Assembly (NCBI GenBank): GCA_024123955.1
Contig: CP099652.1
Coordinates: forward strand, 6,634,001-6,698,000
Source: Oxalobacteraceae bacterium OTU3CINTB1
GTDB lineage: Bacteria > Pseudomonadota > Gammaproteobacteria > Burkholderiales > Burkholderiaceae_D
Reading direction: 5' to 3'
Length of the DNA stretch: 64,000 bases
Shown: piece after piece, positions 50,237 to 61,931 of the stretch
Layout: each line of letters opens with the position of its first letter
How positions within the stretch are numbered: the stretch's first letter is position 1
The notes under the pieces: generated by a model
What the model was told of the DNA's origin: nothing
Database searches by the model: none
The model's input: only the letters and a program-made list of their open reading frames with translations
Translations under genes and position numbers: made by a program

Positions 50237-51439
50237 TTAGACTTCTTTGGGCTTTGCCGCTTCGCGGCGGTTGAAGCCCGCCACCATATCGAAGCGGAAC
50301 AGGCGACATTCGAGCGCACCGTTGAAGAACGGCGTCTTGCGCGATTCCTTCAGGCGCAGCATCTTCGGCAGCCCCAGGTCGGCAGTGAACAGGAACACGG
50401 TCCAGCCGGCGAAACGCTGCTTGAGCGTGGTGCTTAGCGCCGAATAGAAACCGCTGGCCAGTTCGTCTTCCGGCAGCGAACTGTCGCCGCGCACGCCGAT
50501 ACGCTCGCCGTACGGAGGATTGGTCAGCAGGATGCCCGGGTGCTCGGTCGGCGCCTTCACTTCCTGCGCCTCGATCTGCTTGAGCGGCACGTCGAACATG
50601 ATGCCGGCGCACTTCAGGTTATGGCGGGTCATGGCCACCATGTCGCCCGAAATGTCGGAGCCGAAGATGGTCGGCGATGCCGGCAGCGGATTGGCCTTGA
50701 TGGAATTCTTCATGTCGTTCCACGGCGCCGGATCGAAGTCGTTGAAGGCCTCGAAGGCGAAACGGCGGCGCGCGCCCGGCGGAATGCCCTGCACCATCTG
50801 CGCCGCTTCGCACAGGATGGTGCCGGAGCCGCACATCGGGTCGAACAGCGGCATGCCCGGCTTCCAGCCCGACACGCGCAGCAGGCCGGCGGCCAGGTTC
50901 TCGCGCAGCGGCGCGTCGCCGGTTTCCTCGCGCCAGCCGCGCTTGAACAGCGCCTCGCCCGAGGTGTCCAGGTAGATGATGAACTGGCGCGCGTCGAGGA
51001 AGCCGACGATGCGCATGTCCGGTTCCTTGGTGTCGACCGAAGGACGTTTGTCGAACTGGTCGCGGAAGCGGTCGCAGATCGCGTCCTTGATCTTCAGGGT
51101 GGTGAACTCCAGGCTTTTCAGCGGCGATTTGACGGCGGTGACATCGACGCGGATCGTATGGTCGTAGGTGAACCAGTCTTCCCACTGCTGCGCCAGCACC
51201 AGGTCGTAGATGTCGTTTTCGTTCTGGTAGCCGGTGACGGCCATGCGCATCAGCACGCGCGAAGCGATGCGCGAGTGCAGGTTGATGCGGTAGGAGTCCA
51301 GCAGGTCGCCGGAGCAGTGCACGCCGCCCGGGACCTGATTGTGCACCTTCATGGTGGTGCTCAGGAGGGCGATTTCGCCCAGTTCTTCGGCCAGTGCCGC
51401 TTCCATGCCGCGCGGGCATGGGCAAAAATAGGATGCCAT
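50237..51439 (-). CDS. THUMP-domain RNA methyltransferase, RlmL-like
   Basis: A 400-residue class I methyltransferase matching the N-terminal half of E. coli RlmL (m2G2445 of 23S rRNA). The N-terminal 'ASYFCPCPRGMEAALAEELG' and THUMP region (about 40-155) lead to 'PLFDPMCGSGTILCEAA' (SAM site) and the catalytic 'LLTNPPYGERIG'. E. coli RlmKL is about 700 residues because it carries a second methyltransferase; here only the RlmL part exists. I chose the ATG at 51439 with AAGG seven bases upstream. Confidence 0.85.
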   Translation of the reverse strand: MASYFCPCPRGMEAALAEELGEIALLSTTMKVHNQVPGGVHCSGDLLDSYRINLHSRIASRVLMRMAVTGYQNENDIYDLVLAQQWEDWFTYDHTIRVDVTAVKSPLKSLEFTTLKIKDAICDRFRDQFDKRPSVDTKEPDMRIVGFLDARQFIIYLDTSGEALFKRGWREETGDAPLRENLAAGLLRVSGWKPGMPLFDPMCGSGTILCEAAQMVQGIPPGARRRFAFEAFNDFDPAPWNDMKNSIKANPLPASPTIFGSDISGDMVAMTRHNLKCAGIMFDVPLKQIEAQEVKAPTEHPGILLTNPPYGERIGVRGDSSLPEDELASGFYSALSTTLKQRFAGWTVFLFTADLGLPKMLRLKESRKTPFFNGALECRLFRFDMVAGFNRREAAKPKEV

Positions 51440-51499
51440 AGGTGTACCTTTTGTCCGTTGAAAAACCAAAAACCGGTGCTACTTTACTTCGTTACTGCT

Positions 51500-52102
51500 T
51501 TACTTCTGCATTGCCCGCTCGAGGAAGTCCAGGCGGTCCTGGCCCCAGAAGCTTTCTCCATCGAGCACATACCACGGCGAGCCGAATACATTGGCTGCGG
51601 TGGCGTCCTCGGTGTTGCGGTCGTACTCGGCCTGCACGCTGGCCGTCTCCGACGATTTGATCAGCGCGCGGCCATCGAGGTCGCAGCCGCCGGCGATCTG
51701 CGCCAAGGTGTCCTCGTCGCCGATGTTTTTCTCTTCGGCCCACAGTCCGCGCATGATGGCGCCGGCCAGTTCCAGCGCGACGTCGACGCCGTGCGTCAGG
51801 CGCGCGGCGATCACCATGCGGTTGGCCAGGTCGGGCGACACCGGGAAGAACTTCGGCTGCACGTTCATCGGCACGCCGAGGAACGCCGACCAGCGGGTCA
51901 GCTCGACCAGGCGGTAGGCCTGGCGCTGCGGCGCGCGCTTGGCCAGCGGCAGGCCGCCGGAGACGCCGAACACCTTACCCAGGTCGAAGGGGCGCACCTC
52001 GATCTGCACCGCGTGCTGGCGCGCCAGCGCGACAAAGCGCTCATGCCCCAGATAGGTCCACGGCGAATGAATGGCGAAAAAATACTGACAGACTTTGCTC
52101 AT
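51500..52102 (-). CDS. 2-hydroxychromene-2-carboxylate isomerase-like (DsbA fold)
   Basis: A 200-residue DsbA-fold protein of the HCCA isomerase/kappa-GST family. 'YFFAIHSPWTYLGHERFVAL' is the glutathione-contacting N-terminal motif with serine in place of the DsbA cysteine pair. 'GVFGSPWYVLDGESFWGQDR' near the C-terminus is diagnostic. Known members isomerise 2-hydroxychromene-2-carboxylate in naphthalene breakdown, but many stand-alone homologues have other, unknown substrates. No aromatic-degradation genes are nearby. I chose the ATG at 52102; it is 10 bases downstream of hemJ. Confidence 0.8.
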   Translation of the reverse strand: MSKVCQYFFAIHSPWTYLGHERFVALARQHAVQIEVRPFDLGKVFGVSGGLPLAKRAPQRQAYRLVELTRWSAFLGVPMNVQPKFFPVSPDLANRMVIAARLTHGVDVALELAGAIMRGLWAEEKNIGDEDTLAQIAGGCDLDGRALIKSSETASVQAEYDRNTEDATAANVFGSPWYVLDGESFWGQDRLDFLERAMQK

Positions 52103-52112
52103 GACGCTCCAA

Positions 52113-52529
52113 TCAGAACGGTTTGACGACAACCAGGATGACGATGGCCAACAACATGAACACCGGTACTTCATTAAACACGCGGAACCACTTGTGGCTG
52201 CGCGTGTTGACGCCTTTTTCGAACTTCTTCAGGATCGAACCGCAGGCGTGGTGATAGCCGACCACCAGCACCACCAGCAGCAGCTTGGCGTGCATCCAGC
52301 CCGGCATTTTTGCGCCGTACTGCATGTAGACCAGGATCGCGCCGAACACCACCGCGAACACCGACAACCACATCGAAAAACGGTACAACTTGCGCGCCAT
52401 GAGCGTCAGGCGCTCGGTGGTGGCGGCGTTGGTCTCCATCGCCAGGTTGACGAAGATGCGCGGCAGGTAGAACACGCCGGCCATCCAGCAGATGACGAAG
52501 AAAATGTGCAGCGCCTTAATCCAGAGCAT
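52113..52529 (-). CDS. hemJ: Protoporphyrinogen oxidase HemJ
   Basis: A 138-residue protein with four membrane helices. 'KALHIFFVICWMAGVFYLPR' with the conserved histidine, 'MHAKLLLVVLVVGYHHACG' and 'RVFNEVPVFMLLAIVILVVV' match HemJ (UPF0093). It oxidises protoporphyrinogen IX to protoporphyrin IX in heme synthesis at the inner membrane. A CopD-like label is often given to the same family. It lies in a co-directional run downstream of proA with a 9-base gap. Confidence 0.88.
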   Translation of the reverse strand: MLWIKALHIFFVICWMAGVFYLPRIFVNLAMETNAATTERLTLMARKLYRFSMWLSVFAVVFGAILVYMQYGAKMPGWMHAKLLLVVLVVGYHHACGSILKKFEKGVNTRSHKWFRVFNEVPVFMLLAIVILVVVKPF

Positions 52530-52538
52530 AACTATCCT

Positions 52539-53816
52539 TTATTGACGAACTTCACCGTGACCGAATACCACGTATTTCAACGACGTTAAACCTTCCAGCC
52601 CGACCGGGCCGCGCGCGTGCAGCTTGTCGTTCGAGATGCCGATTTCGGCGCCCAGGCCGTATTCGAAGCCGTCCGCAAAGCGCGTCGAGGCGTTGATCAT
52701 CACCGACGCCGAATCGACTTCGCGCAGGAAGCGCATGGCGTCGCTGTGGTCCTCGGTGACGATCGATTCGGTGTGCTTGGACGAGTACTGGTTGATGTGC
52801 TCCATCGCCTGGTCGATGCCGTCGACGATTTTCACCGACAGGATCGCTGCAAGGTACTCGGTCGACCAGTCCTCCTCGGTGGCGGCCACCAGGTGCGGAT
52901 AGCCGGCCGCAGACAGGATCGCCAGCGCTTCGGGATCGGCGCGCAGTTCGACTTCCCTGGTGGCGTACAGCGCCGCCAGTTGCGGCAGCACCGTCGGCGC
53001 GATCGCGCGCGCGACCAGCAGGGTTTCCATCGTGTTGCAGGTGCCGTAGCGGTGGCACTTGGCGTTGAAGCCGATGTCCACCGCCTTCTTCAAGTCGGCC
53101 TTGGCGTCGATGTAGACGTGGCAGATGCCGTCCAGGTGTTTGATCATCGGCACGGTCGCCTCTTCCATCAGGCGCGCGATCAGGCCCTTGCCGCCGCGCG
53201 GCACGATCACGTCCACATACTGCGGCATGGTGATCAGCGCGCCAACGGCGGCGCGGTCGGTGGTGTCGACCACCTGCACGCCGTCCTCGGGCAGGCCGGC
53301 GCCGGCCAGGCCTTCCTTGACCAGCTTTGCCAGCGCGCGGTTGCAGTGGATCGCTTCCGAGCCGCCGCGCAGGATGGTGGCGTTGCCGCTCTTGATGCAC
53401 AGCCCCGCCGCGTCGACGGTGACGTTGGGCCGCGATTCGTAGATGATGCCGATCACGCCCAGCGGCACGCGCATCTGGCCGACCTGGATGCCCGACGGAC
53501 GGAATTTCAAACCGGAGATCTCGCCGATCGGATCGGGCAACGCGACGATCTGGCGCAGGCCTTCGACCATCGTGGCGATGGCCTTGTCCGACAGCGCCAG
53601 GCGGTCCAGCATAGCCGGCGCCAGGCCGTTGGCGGCCGCCGCGTCCATATCCAGCTGATTGGCCGCGCGCAGCTGGTCGGCGTCGCGTTCGATGGCGTCG
53701 GCGATCAGCGTCAGCGCGCGGTTGCGCGTGGCGCTGTCGGCACGGGCCATCGCGCGCGATGCCTTGCGCGCCTGCTGGCCCAGTTGCTCCATGTAGTGCT
53801 TGATATCCATGTTCAT
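52539..53816 (-). CDS. proA: Glutamate-5-semialdehyde dehydrogenase ProA
   Basis: A 425-residue aldehyde-dehydrogenase-fold enzyme that reduces gamma-glutamyl phosphate to glutamate semialdehyde in proline synthesis. '[20 protein letters not shown]' and '[20 protein letters not shown]' mark the NADPH site. The catalytic cysteine is in '[17 protein letters not shown]', and the C-terminal '[19 protein letters not shown]' is diagnostic. An ATG two codons further in (53810) is equally possible. It follows holA by 28 bases; proB is not in the window. Confidence 0.95.
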   Translation of the reverse strand: MNMDIKHYMEQLGQQARKASRAMARADSATRNRALTLIADAIERDADQLRAANQLDMDAAAANGLAPAMLDRLALSDKAIATMVEGLRQIVALPDPIGEISGLKFRPSGIQVGQMRVPLGVIGIIYESRPNVTVDAAGLCIKSGNATILRGGSEAIHCNRALAKLVKEGLAGAGLPEDGVQVVDTTDRAAVGALITMPQYVDVIVPRGGKGLIARLMEEATVPMIKHLDGICHVYIDAKADLKKAVDIGFNAKCHRYGTCNTMETLLVARAIAPTVLPQLAALYATREVELRADPEALAILSAAGYPHLVAATEEDWSTEYLAAILSVKIVDGIDQAMEHINQYSSKHTESIVTEDHSDAMRFLREVDSASVMINASTRFADGFEYGLGAEIGISNDKLHARGPVGLEGLTSLKYVVFGHGEVRQ

Positions 53817-53844
53817 CCCACGATGTTCACTGCGTTCTTAAACT

Positions 53845-54861
53845 TCAGCCGCGCGCCACTTTCAATGCCAGCTGCAGCATGGCGTCCCAGGCGTCGCCAT
53901 TGTGCGCCTTGGCGCGCAAGCCCTTGATCATCTTGTCCACCTGCGCCGCGTCCTTCATCGCCGCCTCCAGCGTCGGCAGCGAAATGCGGCGCAGCGCCGG
54001 GTCCATCATGCGCTCTTTCGGCCCCCAGATGCGGTATTCCTTGAGCAGCGCGCCGAGCGGCCTGCCCTGCGCCATGCCCGACTTCAGTTTCAATAGCGTG
54101 CGGATCTCCTCCGACACCGCCCACAGCACCAGCGGCAGCGCCTCGCCCTCCCCTTTCAGCCCTTCGAGCATGCGCACCAGCCGCGCTGGGTCACCCGACA
54201 ACATCGCCTCACTGAGCTTGAAGACGTCGTAGCGCGCCACGTTGAGCACCGCGTCGTGCACCTGCTCGTAGGTCAGCTTGCCCGGCTCGTGCAACAGGGC
54301 CAGCTTCTGGATCTCCTGGTGCGCCGCCAGCAGGTTGCCCTCGACGCGGTCGGCGATGAAGTCGACGCTTTGCCGGTCCGCGCTTTGCCCTTGCGCGGCG
54401 AGGCGCTGGCCGATCCAGTTGGGCAAATGCGCCCGTTCGATCTGCGCGATGTCGATATACACCGCCGCCTGCTGCAGCGCGGCCACCCAGGCCGCCTTCT
54501 GCGTCTGCCAATCCAGCTTGGGCAGGGTGATCAGGGTCAGGTTGTCCGGACTCAGATCCTTGACATAGTTCTGCAGCGCCGCGCCGCCATCCTTGCCGGG
54601 TTTTCCGGTCGGGATGCGCAGCTCGATCAGCTTCTTATCGCCGAACAGCGACAGCGCCTGATTGGCCGCCAGCAGCTCGCCCCACTTGAAGCTGCGCTCG
54701 ACGGTCAGCACGTCGCGCTCCGAATAGCCCTGCGCGCGCGCTGCGCGGCGGATCTTGTCGGCCGCCTCCAGCGCCAGCAGATGCTCGTCGCTGGTGATGA
54801 CGTACAGCTGGGACAACGACTTCGTCAAATGGCCGTCCAGCGCTTCCAACCGCAATTGCAT
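53845..54861 (-). CDS. holA: DNA polymerase III delta subunit HolA
   Basis: A 338-residue clamp-loader subunit. The N-terminal 'LYVITSDEHLLALEAADKIR' and 'SFKWGELLAANQALSLFGDK' are typical, followed by 'LITLPKLDWQTQKAAWVAAL' and a C-terminal helical collar ('ALPLVLWAVSEEIRTLLKLK'). It opens the beta clamp during loading at the replication fork. Position between lptE and proA is the usual Burkholderiales order. The start 'MQLRLEALDGHL' is standard for beta-proteobacterial HolA. Confidence 0.93.
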   Translation of the reverse strand: MQLRLEALDGHLTKSLSQLYVITSDEHLLALEAADKIRRAARAQGYSERDVLTVERSFKWGELLAANQALSLFGDKKLIELRIPTGKPGKDGGAALQNYVKDLSPDNLTLITLPKLDWQTQKAAWVAALQQAAVYIDIAQIERAHLPNWIGQRLAAQGQSADRQSVDFIADRVEGNLLAAHQEIQKLALLHEPGKLTYEQVHDAVLNVARYDVFKLSEAMLSGDPARLVRMLEGLKGEGEALPLVLWAVSEEIRTLLKLKSGMAQGRPLGALLKEYRIWGPKERMMDPALRRISLPTLEAAMKDAAQVDKMIKGLRAKAHNGDAWDAMLQLALKVARG

Positions 54862-54871
54862 AGAAGCGCCC

Positions 54872-55483
54872 TTACAGGATCGGCACGGCCGGTGCCGACT
54901 GGGTCGGCGCCGGGTTTGGCGTCGATGCGGGCACCGACATGCGCGTCGTTTTGATGGCGGCGATACGGCGCATCATCTGCTGCACCAGGTCGGTCTGCAT
55001 GTCCTTGTACAGCAGGGCCTCTTCCTGCTCCTTGGCCAGCAACTGGGTTTCGTTGAAGTCGATCGGGCGGCTCAGCGCGATCGACGTCGGCGGCAGCAGC
55101 ACGGCGCCCTGCTTGTCCAGCACGCGGAATACGATACTGTACTGAAGCAGGTACTGGCGCACGCGGCCATTGTTGTTCAGCGACAGGATGGTCTTGGTCT
55201 TGGTGTGCTCCGGATTGGAGAGCACCTCGACGATGCCGTCGGCCTCTTTCGCCGTCTTGACGACGATGGTGCTGCCGTTGGCGTTGATGTTGCGCTTCAA
55301 ATCGACCGCCAGCGGCGACGACTCGGGCAGTCCCACATACATCGTCGGGAACGGCAGCGTGTAATGGCCGCCGTCGCCGCGCAGGTGGAAGCCGCACGCC
55401 GACACCGTCATCGACACCGCCAGCACTAGCCCACACAGGCGCGCGCGCTGGAACAACCGGGACCTGCTTGCCATGTTAGTCAT
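54872..55483 (-). CDS. lptE: LPS-assembly lipoprotein LptE
   Basis: A 203-residue outer-membrane lipoprotein that plugs the LptD barrel in LPS export. The signal peptide ends with the lipobox in 'MTVSACGFHLRG' (lipidated cysteine near residue 30), and 'CGFHLRG' is the family hallmark. 'AVDLKRNINANGSTIV' and 'LQYSIVFRVLDKQGAVLLPP' follow. A proline/alanine-rich tail closes it. I chose the ATG at 55483; a second ATG at 55474 and an upstream TTG at 55513 are alternatives. It is 22 bases after leuS. Confidence 0.92.
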   Translation of the reverse strand: MTNMASRSRLFQRARLCGLVLAVSMTVSACGFHLRGDGGHYTLPFPTMYVGLPESSPLAVDLKRNINANGSTIVVKTAKEADGIVEVLSNPEHTKTKTILSLNNNGRVRQYLLQYSIVFRVLDKQGAVLLPPTSIALSRPIDFNETQLLAKEQEEALLYKDMQTDLVQQMMRRIAAIKTTRMSVPASTPNPAPTQSAPAVPIL

Positions 55484-55505
55484 CCGAGATCCGTCCGCTA
55501 ATCTA

Positions 55506-58189
<2,684 letters not shown>

Positions 58190-58251
58190 CTGGCTCAACC
58201 GCCTCCAGCGCACGAGAGTGGCCCCCGCGAGGCCCATTGAGAGGGTTTCGC

Positions 58252-58270
58252 TGACACTGCCGATGTGTCA
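58252..58270. promoter_or_regulatory. Palindromic operator candidate upstream of the VOC gene
   Basis: A perfect inverted repeat TGACAC (58252-58257) / GTGTCA (58265-58270) with a 7-bp spacer. It lies directly upstream of a TATGAT -10-like hexamer (58272-58277) and 37 bases before the VOC start. The binding protein is unknown. Confidence 0.4.
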
Positions 58271-58306
58271 ATATGATGTTTTCGTCATCTTAGGGAGACT
58301 AGTACC

Positions 58307-58678
58307 ATGATCAAAGGACTGCGCACGTTGGTTTATCCGGTGGCCGATCTGGCGGCCGCCAAGGATTGGTACGCGAAGGTGTTCGACACCGCGCCCTACT
58401 TCGACCAGCCCTTTTATGTCGGCTTTAGCGTCGGCGGCTTTGAATTGGGCCTGATCCCGAGCGACAAGTTCACCGCCGCCAAGGCCGGCGGCATGGTGTA
58501 CTGGGGCGTCGACGACATCCAGGCGGAAGCCGACCGGATCGTGGCGCTGGGCGCGACCGTCGAAGGCGCCATTGAAGATGTCGGCGAAAACATCAAAACG
58601 GTCGAGTTGGCCGACCCGTTCGGCAATTTGTTGTGCCTGATTTACAACCCGCATTTCGACCTGAAAGAGGTACGCTAA
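58307..58678 (+). CDS. VOC/glyoxalase-fold protein
   Basis: A 123-residue vicinal-oxygen-chelate protein with one domain made of two beta-alpha-beta-beta-beta units. 'LRTLVYPVADLAAAKDWYAK' opens the first, and 'VYWGVDDIQAEADRIVALGA' and 'VELADPFGNLLCLIYNPHF' form the second, with the usual E near the C-terminus for metal binding. The substrate is unknown. A perfect palindrome upstream suggests dedicated regulation. It is separated from map by 58 bases. Confidence 0.82.
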   Translation: MIKGLRTLVYPVADLAAAKDWYAKVFDTAPYFDQPFYVGFSVGGFELGLIPSDKFTAAKAGGMVYWGVDDIQAEADRIVALGATVEGAIEDVGENIKTVELADPFGNLLCLIYNPHFDLKEVR

Positions 58679-58736
58679 CCCATCGGGTTGGCGGTTTGTG
58701 GCAAACTACGCCCCTTCAAAAAGAAAGAGGTAGTCC

Positions 58737-59546
58737 ATGTCCCGCCGTAACGCCAATATGATCAAGTCGCCCGAACAAATCGTCATGGCGCGCGTCGCCG
58801 CCCAGCTGGCGGCCGACGTGCTGACGATGATCGGCCCGCACATCAAGCCGGGCGTGACGACGGCCTACCTCGACCAGCTGTGCAACGACTACATCGTCAA
58901 TGTGCAGAAGGTGATCCCGGCCAACGTCGGCTACGGCGGCTTCCCGGCCACCGTGTGTAGCTCGATCAACCACGTGGTCTGCCACGGCATCCCTTCGCCC
59001 GAGGAAGTGCTGAAGGACGGCGACATCATCAATATCGACGTCGCCGTCATCAAGGATGGCTGGCACGGCGACACCAGCCGCATGTACTACGTCGGCGAGC
59101 CGTCGAAGGCGGCGCGCAAGCTGGTCGAGACCACCTACGCGGCGATGTGGGCCGGCATCCGCGCCGTCAAGCCGCGCGCGACCTTGGGCGATGTCGGTTT
59201 CGCGATCCAGACGGTGGCCGAGAAGGCCGGCTTCAGCGTGGTGCTCGATTATTGCGGCCACGGTATCGGCCAGGTCTACCACGAGGAACCGCAGGTGACC
59301 CATTACGGCCGTCCGGGCCAGGGCGTGGTCCTTAAGCCGGGCATGCTGTTTACGATCGAACCGATGATCAACGCCGGCCGCGCGGCCACGAAGGAACTGG
59401 ACGACGGCTGGACCGTCGAGACGCGCGACAAATCGCTGTCGGCGCAATGGGAGCATATGGTGCTGGTGACCGAGACCGGGTTCGAGGTGTTGACCCTGGC
59501 GCCCGGCGAGACCGGCGCCAAGGCGCAGATCCCGATCGCGGGTTGA
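58737..59546 (+). CDS. map: Type I methionine aminopeptidase
   Basis: A 269-residue metallo-aminopeptidase that removes initiator methionine. Metal ligands are in order: D in 'NIDVAVIKDGWHGDTSRM' (two aspartates), H in 'DYCGHGIGQVYHEEP', E in 'FTIEPMINAG' and E in 'SAQWEHMVLVTETG'. 'INHVVCHGIPS' forms the substrate pocket. A ribosome binding site (AGAGG) precedes the ATG. It is a second-locus type: the usual rpsB-linked map context is absent here, so another copy may exist in the genome. Confidence 0.92.
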   Translation: MSRRNANMIKSPEQIVMARVAAQLAADVLTMIGPHIKPGVTTAYLDQLCNDYIVNVQKVIPANVGYGGFPATVCSSINHVVCHGIPSPEEVLKDGDIINIDVAVIKDGWHGDTSRMYYVGEPSKAARKLVETTYAAMWAGIRAVKPRATLGDVGFAIQTVAEKAGFSVVLDYCGHGIGQVYHEEPQVTHYGRPGQGVVLKPGMLFTIEPMINAGRAATKELDDGWTVETRDKSLSAQWEHMVLVTETGFEVLTLAPGETGAKAQIPIAG

Positions 59547-59600
59547 GTTTTAACCCCGGGCCACACCGGGGTCGGACCCGTTGGGTCCGACCCCATACCC
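59547..59600. repeat. Palindromic intergenic repeat, copy A
   Basis: After the map stop, GTTTTAACCC leads into a perfect 12-bp stem: GGGGTCGGACCC (59568-59579) and GGGTCCGACCCC (59583-59594) with a 3-base loop. It lies between convergent genes and has no T-run. A related element in opposite orientation lies at 63297-63393. Confidence 0.75.
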
Positions 59601-59636
59601 GCGACTGCGGCGCCGTTCGCGCCTGGCGGTGCGGGT

Positions 59637-59963
59637 TTACTTCAACGTCAGCTTCAAGGCCGGCTTCTCGCCGTAATCTTCATACCGCTCGTTGATGCCG
59701 GCCACGCAGTACGTCACCTCTTCCAGGATATCCGGCGCGGCGGTTTTCAGCGCCCCGGCGTCCTTGACGACGATCTCCAGCACCTCGTTCGGCTTGAGGC
59801 GGAATTTGCTCATGCCGTCTTCATCGCGCAAATAGCTCAGGCAATCGACCCAAGCATCCATCGTCGCGCCATACGTGTCGGGAAAGCCCATCGCCGCCTT
59901 GCAGGCCGCGTGGAAGCTCGCCATGTCGGTGATCGCCGCGCCGTTCAATTCTGCGGTTGCCAT
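59637..59963 (-). CDS. Barstar-family protein
   Basis: A 108-residue barstar-like RNase inhibitor. The helix-2 signature 'GFPDTYGATMDAWVDCLSYL' and the opening 'ELNGAAITDMASFHAACKAA' match the family. Barstar blocks the extracellular RNase barnase; no barnase-like gene is visible in this window, so it may inhibit a distant or incoming toxin. Its ATG overlaps the stop region of exbD by one base, so it is co-transcribed with the ExbBD genes. Confidence 0.82.
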   Translation of the reverse strand: MATAELNGAAITDMASFHAACKAAMGFPDTYGATMDAWVDCLSYLRDEDGMSKFRLKPNEVLEIVVKDAGALKTAAPDILEEVTYCVAGINERYEDYGEKPALKLTLK

Positions 59964-60397
59964 TATTTCTTCTCTACTTTCTTCGGATCCGTGACGAACC
60001 CCAGTTTCGTTAATCCGTTGGTCTGCGCCGCCGCCATCACCTGCGCCACCACTTCGTAGCGGGTGTCCTTGTCGGCGCGCAGTTGCAGCTCCGGCTGCGG
60101 GTCCTGCCTGGCCGCTTCGACCAGGCGCGCCTCCAGCGCCTCCCGTTCGAGCGGCTCGTTGTTCCAGAAGATCTTGCCCTTGCCGTCGATGGCCAAAGTG
60201 ACGGTGGCCGCCTCGGCCTGCTGCTGGCTGGTGGGCGCCTGCGCCTTCGGCAGGTCGAGCTTGACCGCGCTGGTGAACATCGGCGCGCCCAGGATGAAAA
60301 TCACCAGCAGCACCAGCATCACGTCGACCATCGGCGTGACGTTGATGTCGGCCATCGGTCCCGGCTGGCGGTGGTGGTTGAAGGCGCCAAAGCTCAT
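59963..60397 (-). CDS. exbD: ExbD/TolR-family biopolymer transport protein
   Basis: A 144-residue protein with one N-terminal membrane helix and a periplasmic domain. The helix carries the essential aspartate in 'DINVTPMVDVMLVLLVIFIL'. With ExbB it uses the proton gradient to energise TonB and thus outer-membrane receptors such as the one at 25490. A TolR role is possible, but no tolAB-pal genes are near. It is 31 bases from exbB. Confidence 0.88.
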   Translation of the reverse strand: MSFGAFNHHRQPGPMADINVTPMVDVMLVLLVIFILGAPMFTSAVKLDLPKAQAPTSQQQAEAATVTLAIDGKGKIFWNNEPLEREALEARLVEAARQDPQPELQLRADKDTRYEVVAQVMAAAQTNGLTKLGFVTDPKKVEKK

Positions 60398-60428
60398 GCT
60401 TGCTCCCGGCTCAAATACAACGTGTAGG

Positions 60429-61115
60429 TTACCGGCCGGCGCGCGCGCCGGTGGTCAGATAGGCGTGCAGGTCGTGCGCGAACGCGTCCAGCTCCGCCAG
60501 GGTCAGGCGGTTGACGCGGTTGAACGCGTTAAACGCCAGCACCGCCGGAATCGCCACCGTCAGGCCGATCGCGGTCATGACCAGCGCCTCGCCCACCGGG
60601 CCGGCCACTTTGTCGATCTGCACGGTGCCGTTGGCCGAGACATTGGCCAGCGCGTGGTAGATGCCCCAGACGGTGCCCAGCAGGCCGACGAACGGCGCGG
60701 TCGCGCCGATCGACGCCAGCACGGTCAGGCCGCCTTCGAGGCGGTTGGTCGAGCGCTGGATCGCCACCCGCAGCACGCGCGTCACTTGCGCGGCGCGGTC
60801 CATCTCGCCGCCCAGCGACCGCCGCTCGGCCACTTTGATCTGCGCGGCGCCCTGCTGCGCCAGCGGCAGGTAGATTTTTTCCGGGTCGGCCAGCTCCAGC
60901 GTGGCCACGCCGTCCTGCATCGTCGGCGCGTCCCAGAAGGCTTGCACGGCAGGGGAGCTGCGGCGCACGCGCCAGGCCGCGAAGGCCTTCGACAGGATGA
61001 AGAACCAGCTCACCAGCGACATCGCCAGCAGCACGAACGCCACCGCGTGGCTGATGCCGTCGCCCTGCTCCCAGTAATGGGCCAGGGTGAACTGGTTGGC
61101 GACGGCGGGCGTCAT
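60429..61115 (-). CDS. exbB: ExbB/TolQ-family proton channel protein
   Basis: A 228-residue membrane protein with three helices. The first is about 22-45; the conserved '[20 protein letters not shown]' and '[20 protein letters not shown]' form helices two and three. It makes the pentameric motor core with ExbD. Its ATG overlaps the dapB stop by four bases (ATGA-type, 61112-61115), so it is coupled to dapB. Confidence 0.9.
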   Translation of the reverse strand: MTPAVANQFTLAHYWEQGDGISHAVAFVLLAMSLVSWFFILSKAFAAWRVRRSSPAVQAFWDAPTMQDGVATLELADPEKIYLPLAQQGAAQIKVAERRSLGGEMDRAAQVTRVLRVAIQRSTNRLEGGLTVLASIGATAPFVGLLGTVWGIYHALANVSANGTVQIDKVAGPVGEALVMTAIGLTVAIPAVLAFNAFNRVNRLTLAELDAFAHDLHAYLTTGARAGR

Positions 61116-61921
61116 CCGTTCAGCGACAGCACGTCATACATGTCGAACAAGCCGGTCGGCTTGTCGGCCAGGAAGCGGCAGGCGCGCAGCGCGCCTTGCG
61201 CGTAGGTCGCGCGGCTGCTCGATTTGTGGCTGATTTCGATGCGCTCGCCGATGCCGGCGAACAGCACGGTGTGGTCGCCGACGATGTCGCCGCCACGGAT
61301 GGTGGCAAAGCCGATCGACGATGGATCGCGCTCGCCGGTGACGCCTTCGCGCGCGTAGACGGCGCACTCCTTCAGGTCGCGGCCCATGGCGCCGGCAATC
61401 ACTTCGCCCATCTTCAGCGCGGTGCCGGACGGGGCATCGACCTTGAAGCGGTGGTGCGCCTCGATCACTTCGATGTCGTAGCCGGTCGACAGCGCCTTGG
61501 CGGCCTGCTCGAGCAGCTTCATGGTGACGTTGACGCCGACGCTGAAGTTGGGCGAAAACACGATCGCGGTTTTTTTGGCCGCCTCGGCGATGGCGGCCTT
61601 GCCGGCGTCGTCGAACCCGGTGGTGCCGATGATGACTTTGATGCCGTGCTCGGCGCAGTAGGCCAGGTGCTCCAGCGTGCCTTCAGGACGCGTGAAGTCG
61701 ATCAGGTACTGGGCGCCGGCCAGGCCTTGCGCCAAGTCCGACTGCACCAGCACGCCGCCCGGCTTGCCGAGGAAGGCGGCGGCATCGCCGCCGACGCCGG
61801 CCGAACCGGCGCGGCCAAGGGCGCCGGCCAGGCGCGCGTCCGGCGCGTTCTCGACGGCTTCGATCAGGATGCGGCCCATGCGGCCACTGACGCCGGCGAT
61901 GGCGATATTCATTGCGGTCAT
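61112..61921 (-). CDS. dapB: 4-hydroxy-tetrahydrodipicolinate reductase DapB
   Basis: A 269-residue enzyme of lysine and diaminopimelate synthesis. The NAD(P)H site is '[19 protein letters not shown]' at the N-terminus, and the substrate signature is '[20 protein letters not shown]' with the catalytic histidine and lysine. I chose the ATG at 61921 because AAGGAAG lies seven bases upstream; an ATG three codons later is possible. The position between bamE and exbB is the usual Burkholderiales order. Confidence 0.95.
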   Translation of the reverse strand: MTAMNIAIAGVSGRMGRILIEAVENAPDARLAGALGRAGSAGVGGDAAAFLGKPGGVLVQSDLAQGLAGAQYLIDFTRPEGTLEHLAYCAEHGIKVIIGTTGFDDAGKAAIAEAAKKTAIVFSPNFSVGVNVTMKLLEQAAKALSTGYDIEVIEAHHRFKVDAPSGTALKMGEVIAGAMGRDLKECAVYAREGVTGERDPSSIGFATIRGGDIVGDHTVLFAGIGERIEISHKSSSRATYAQGALRACRFLADKPTGLFDMYDVLSLNG

Positions 61922-61931
61922 GCGTGCTTCC

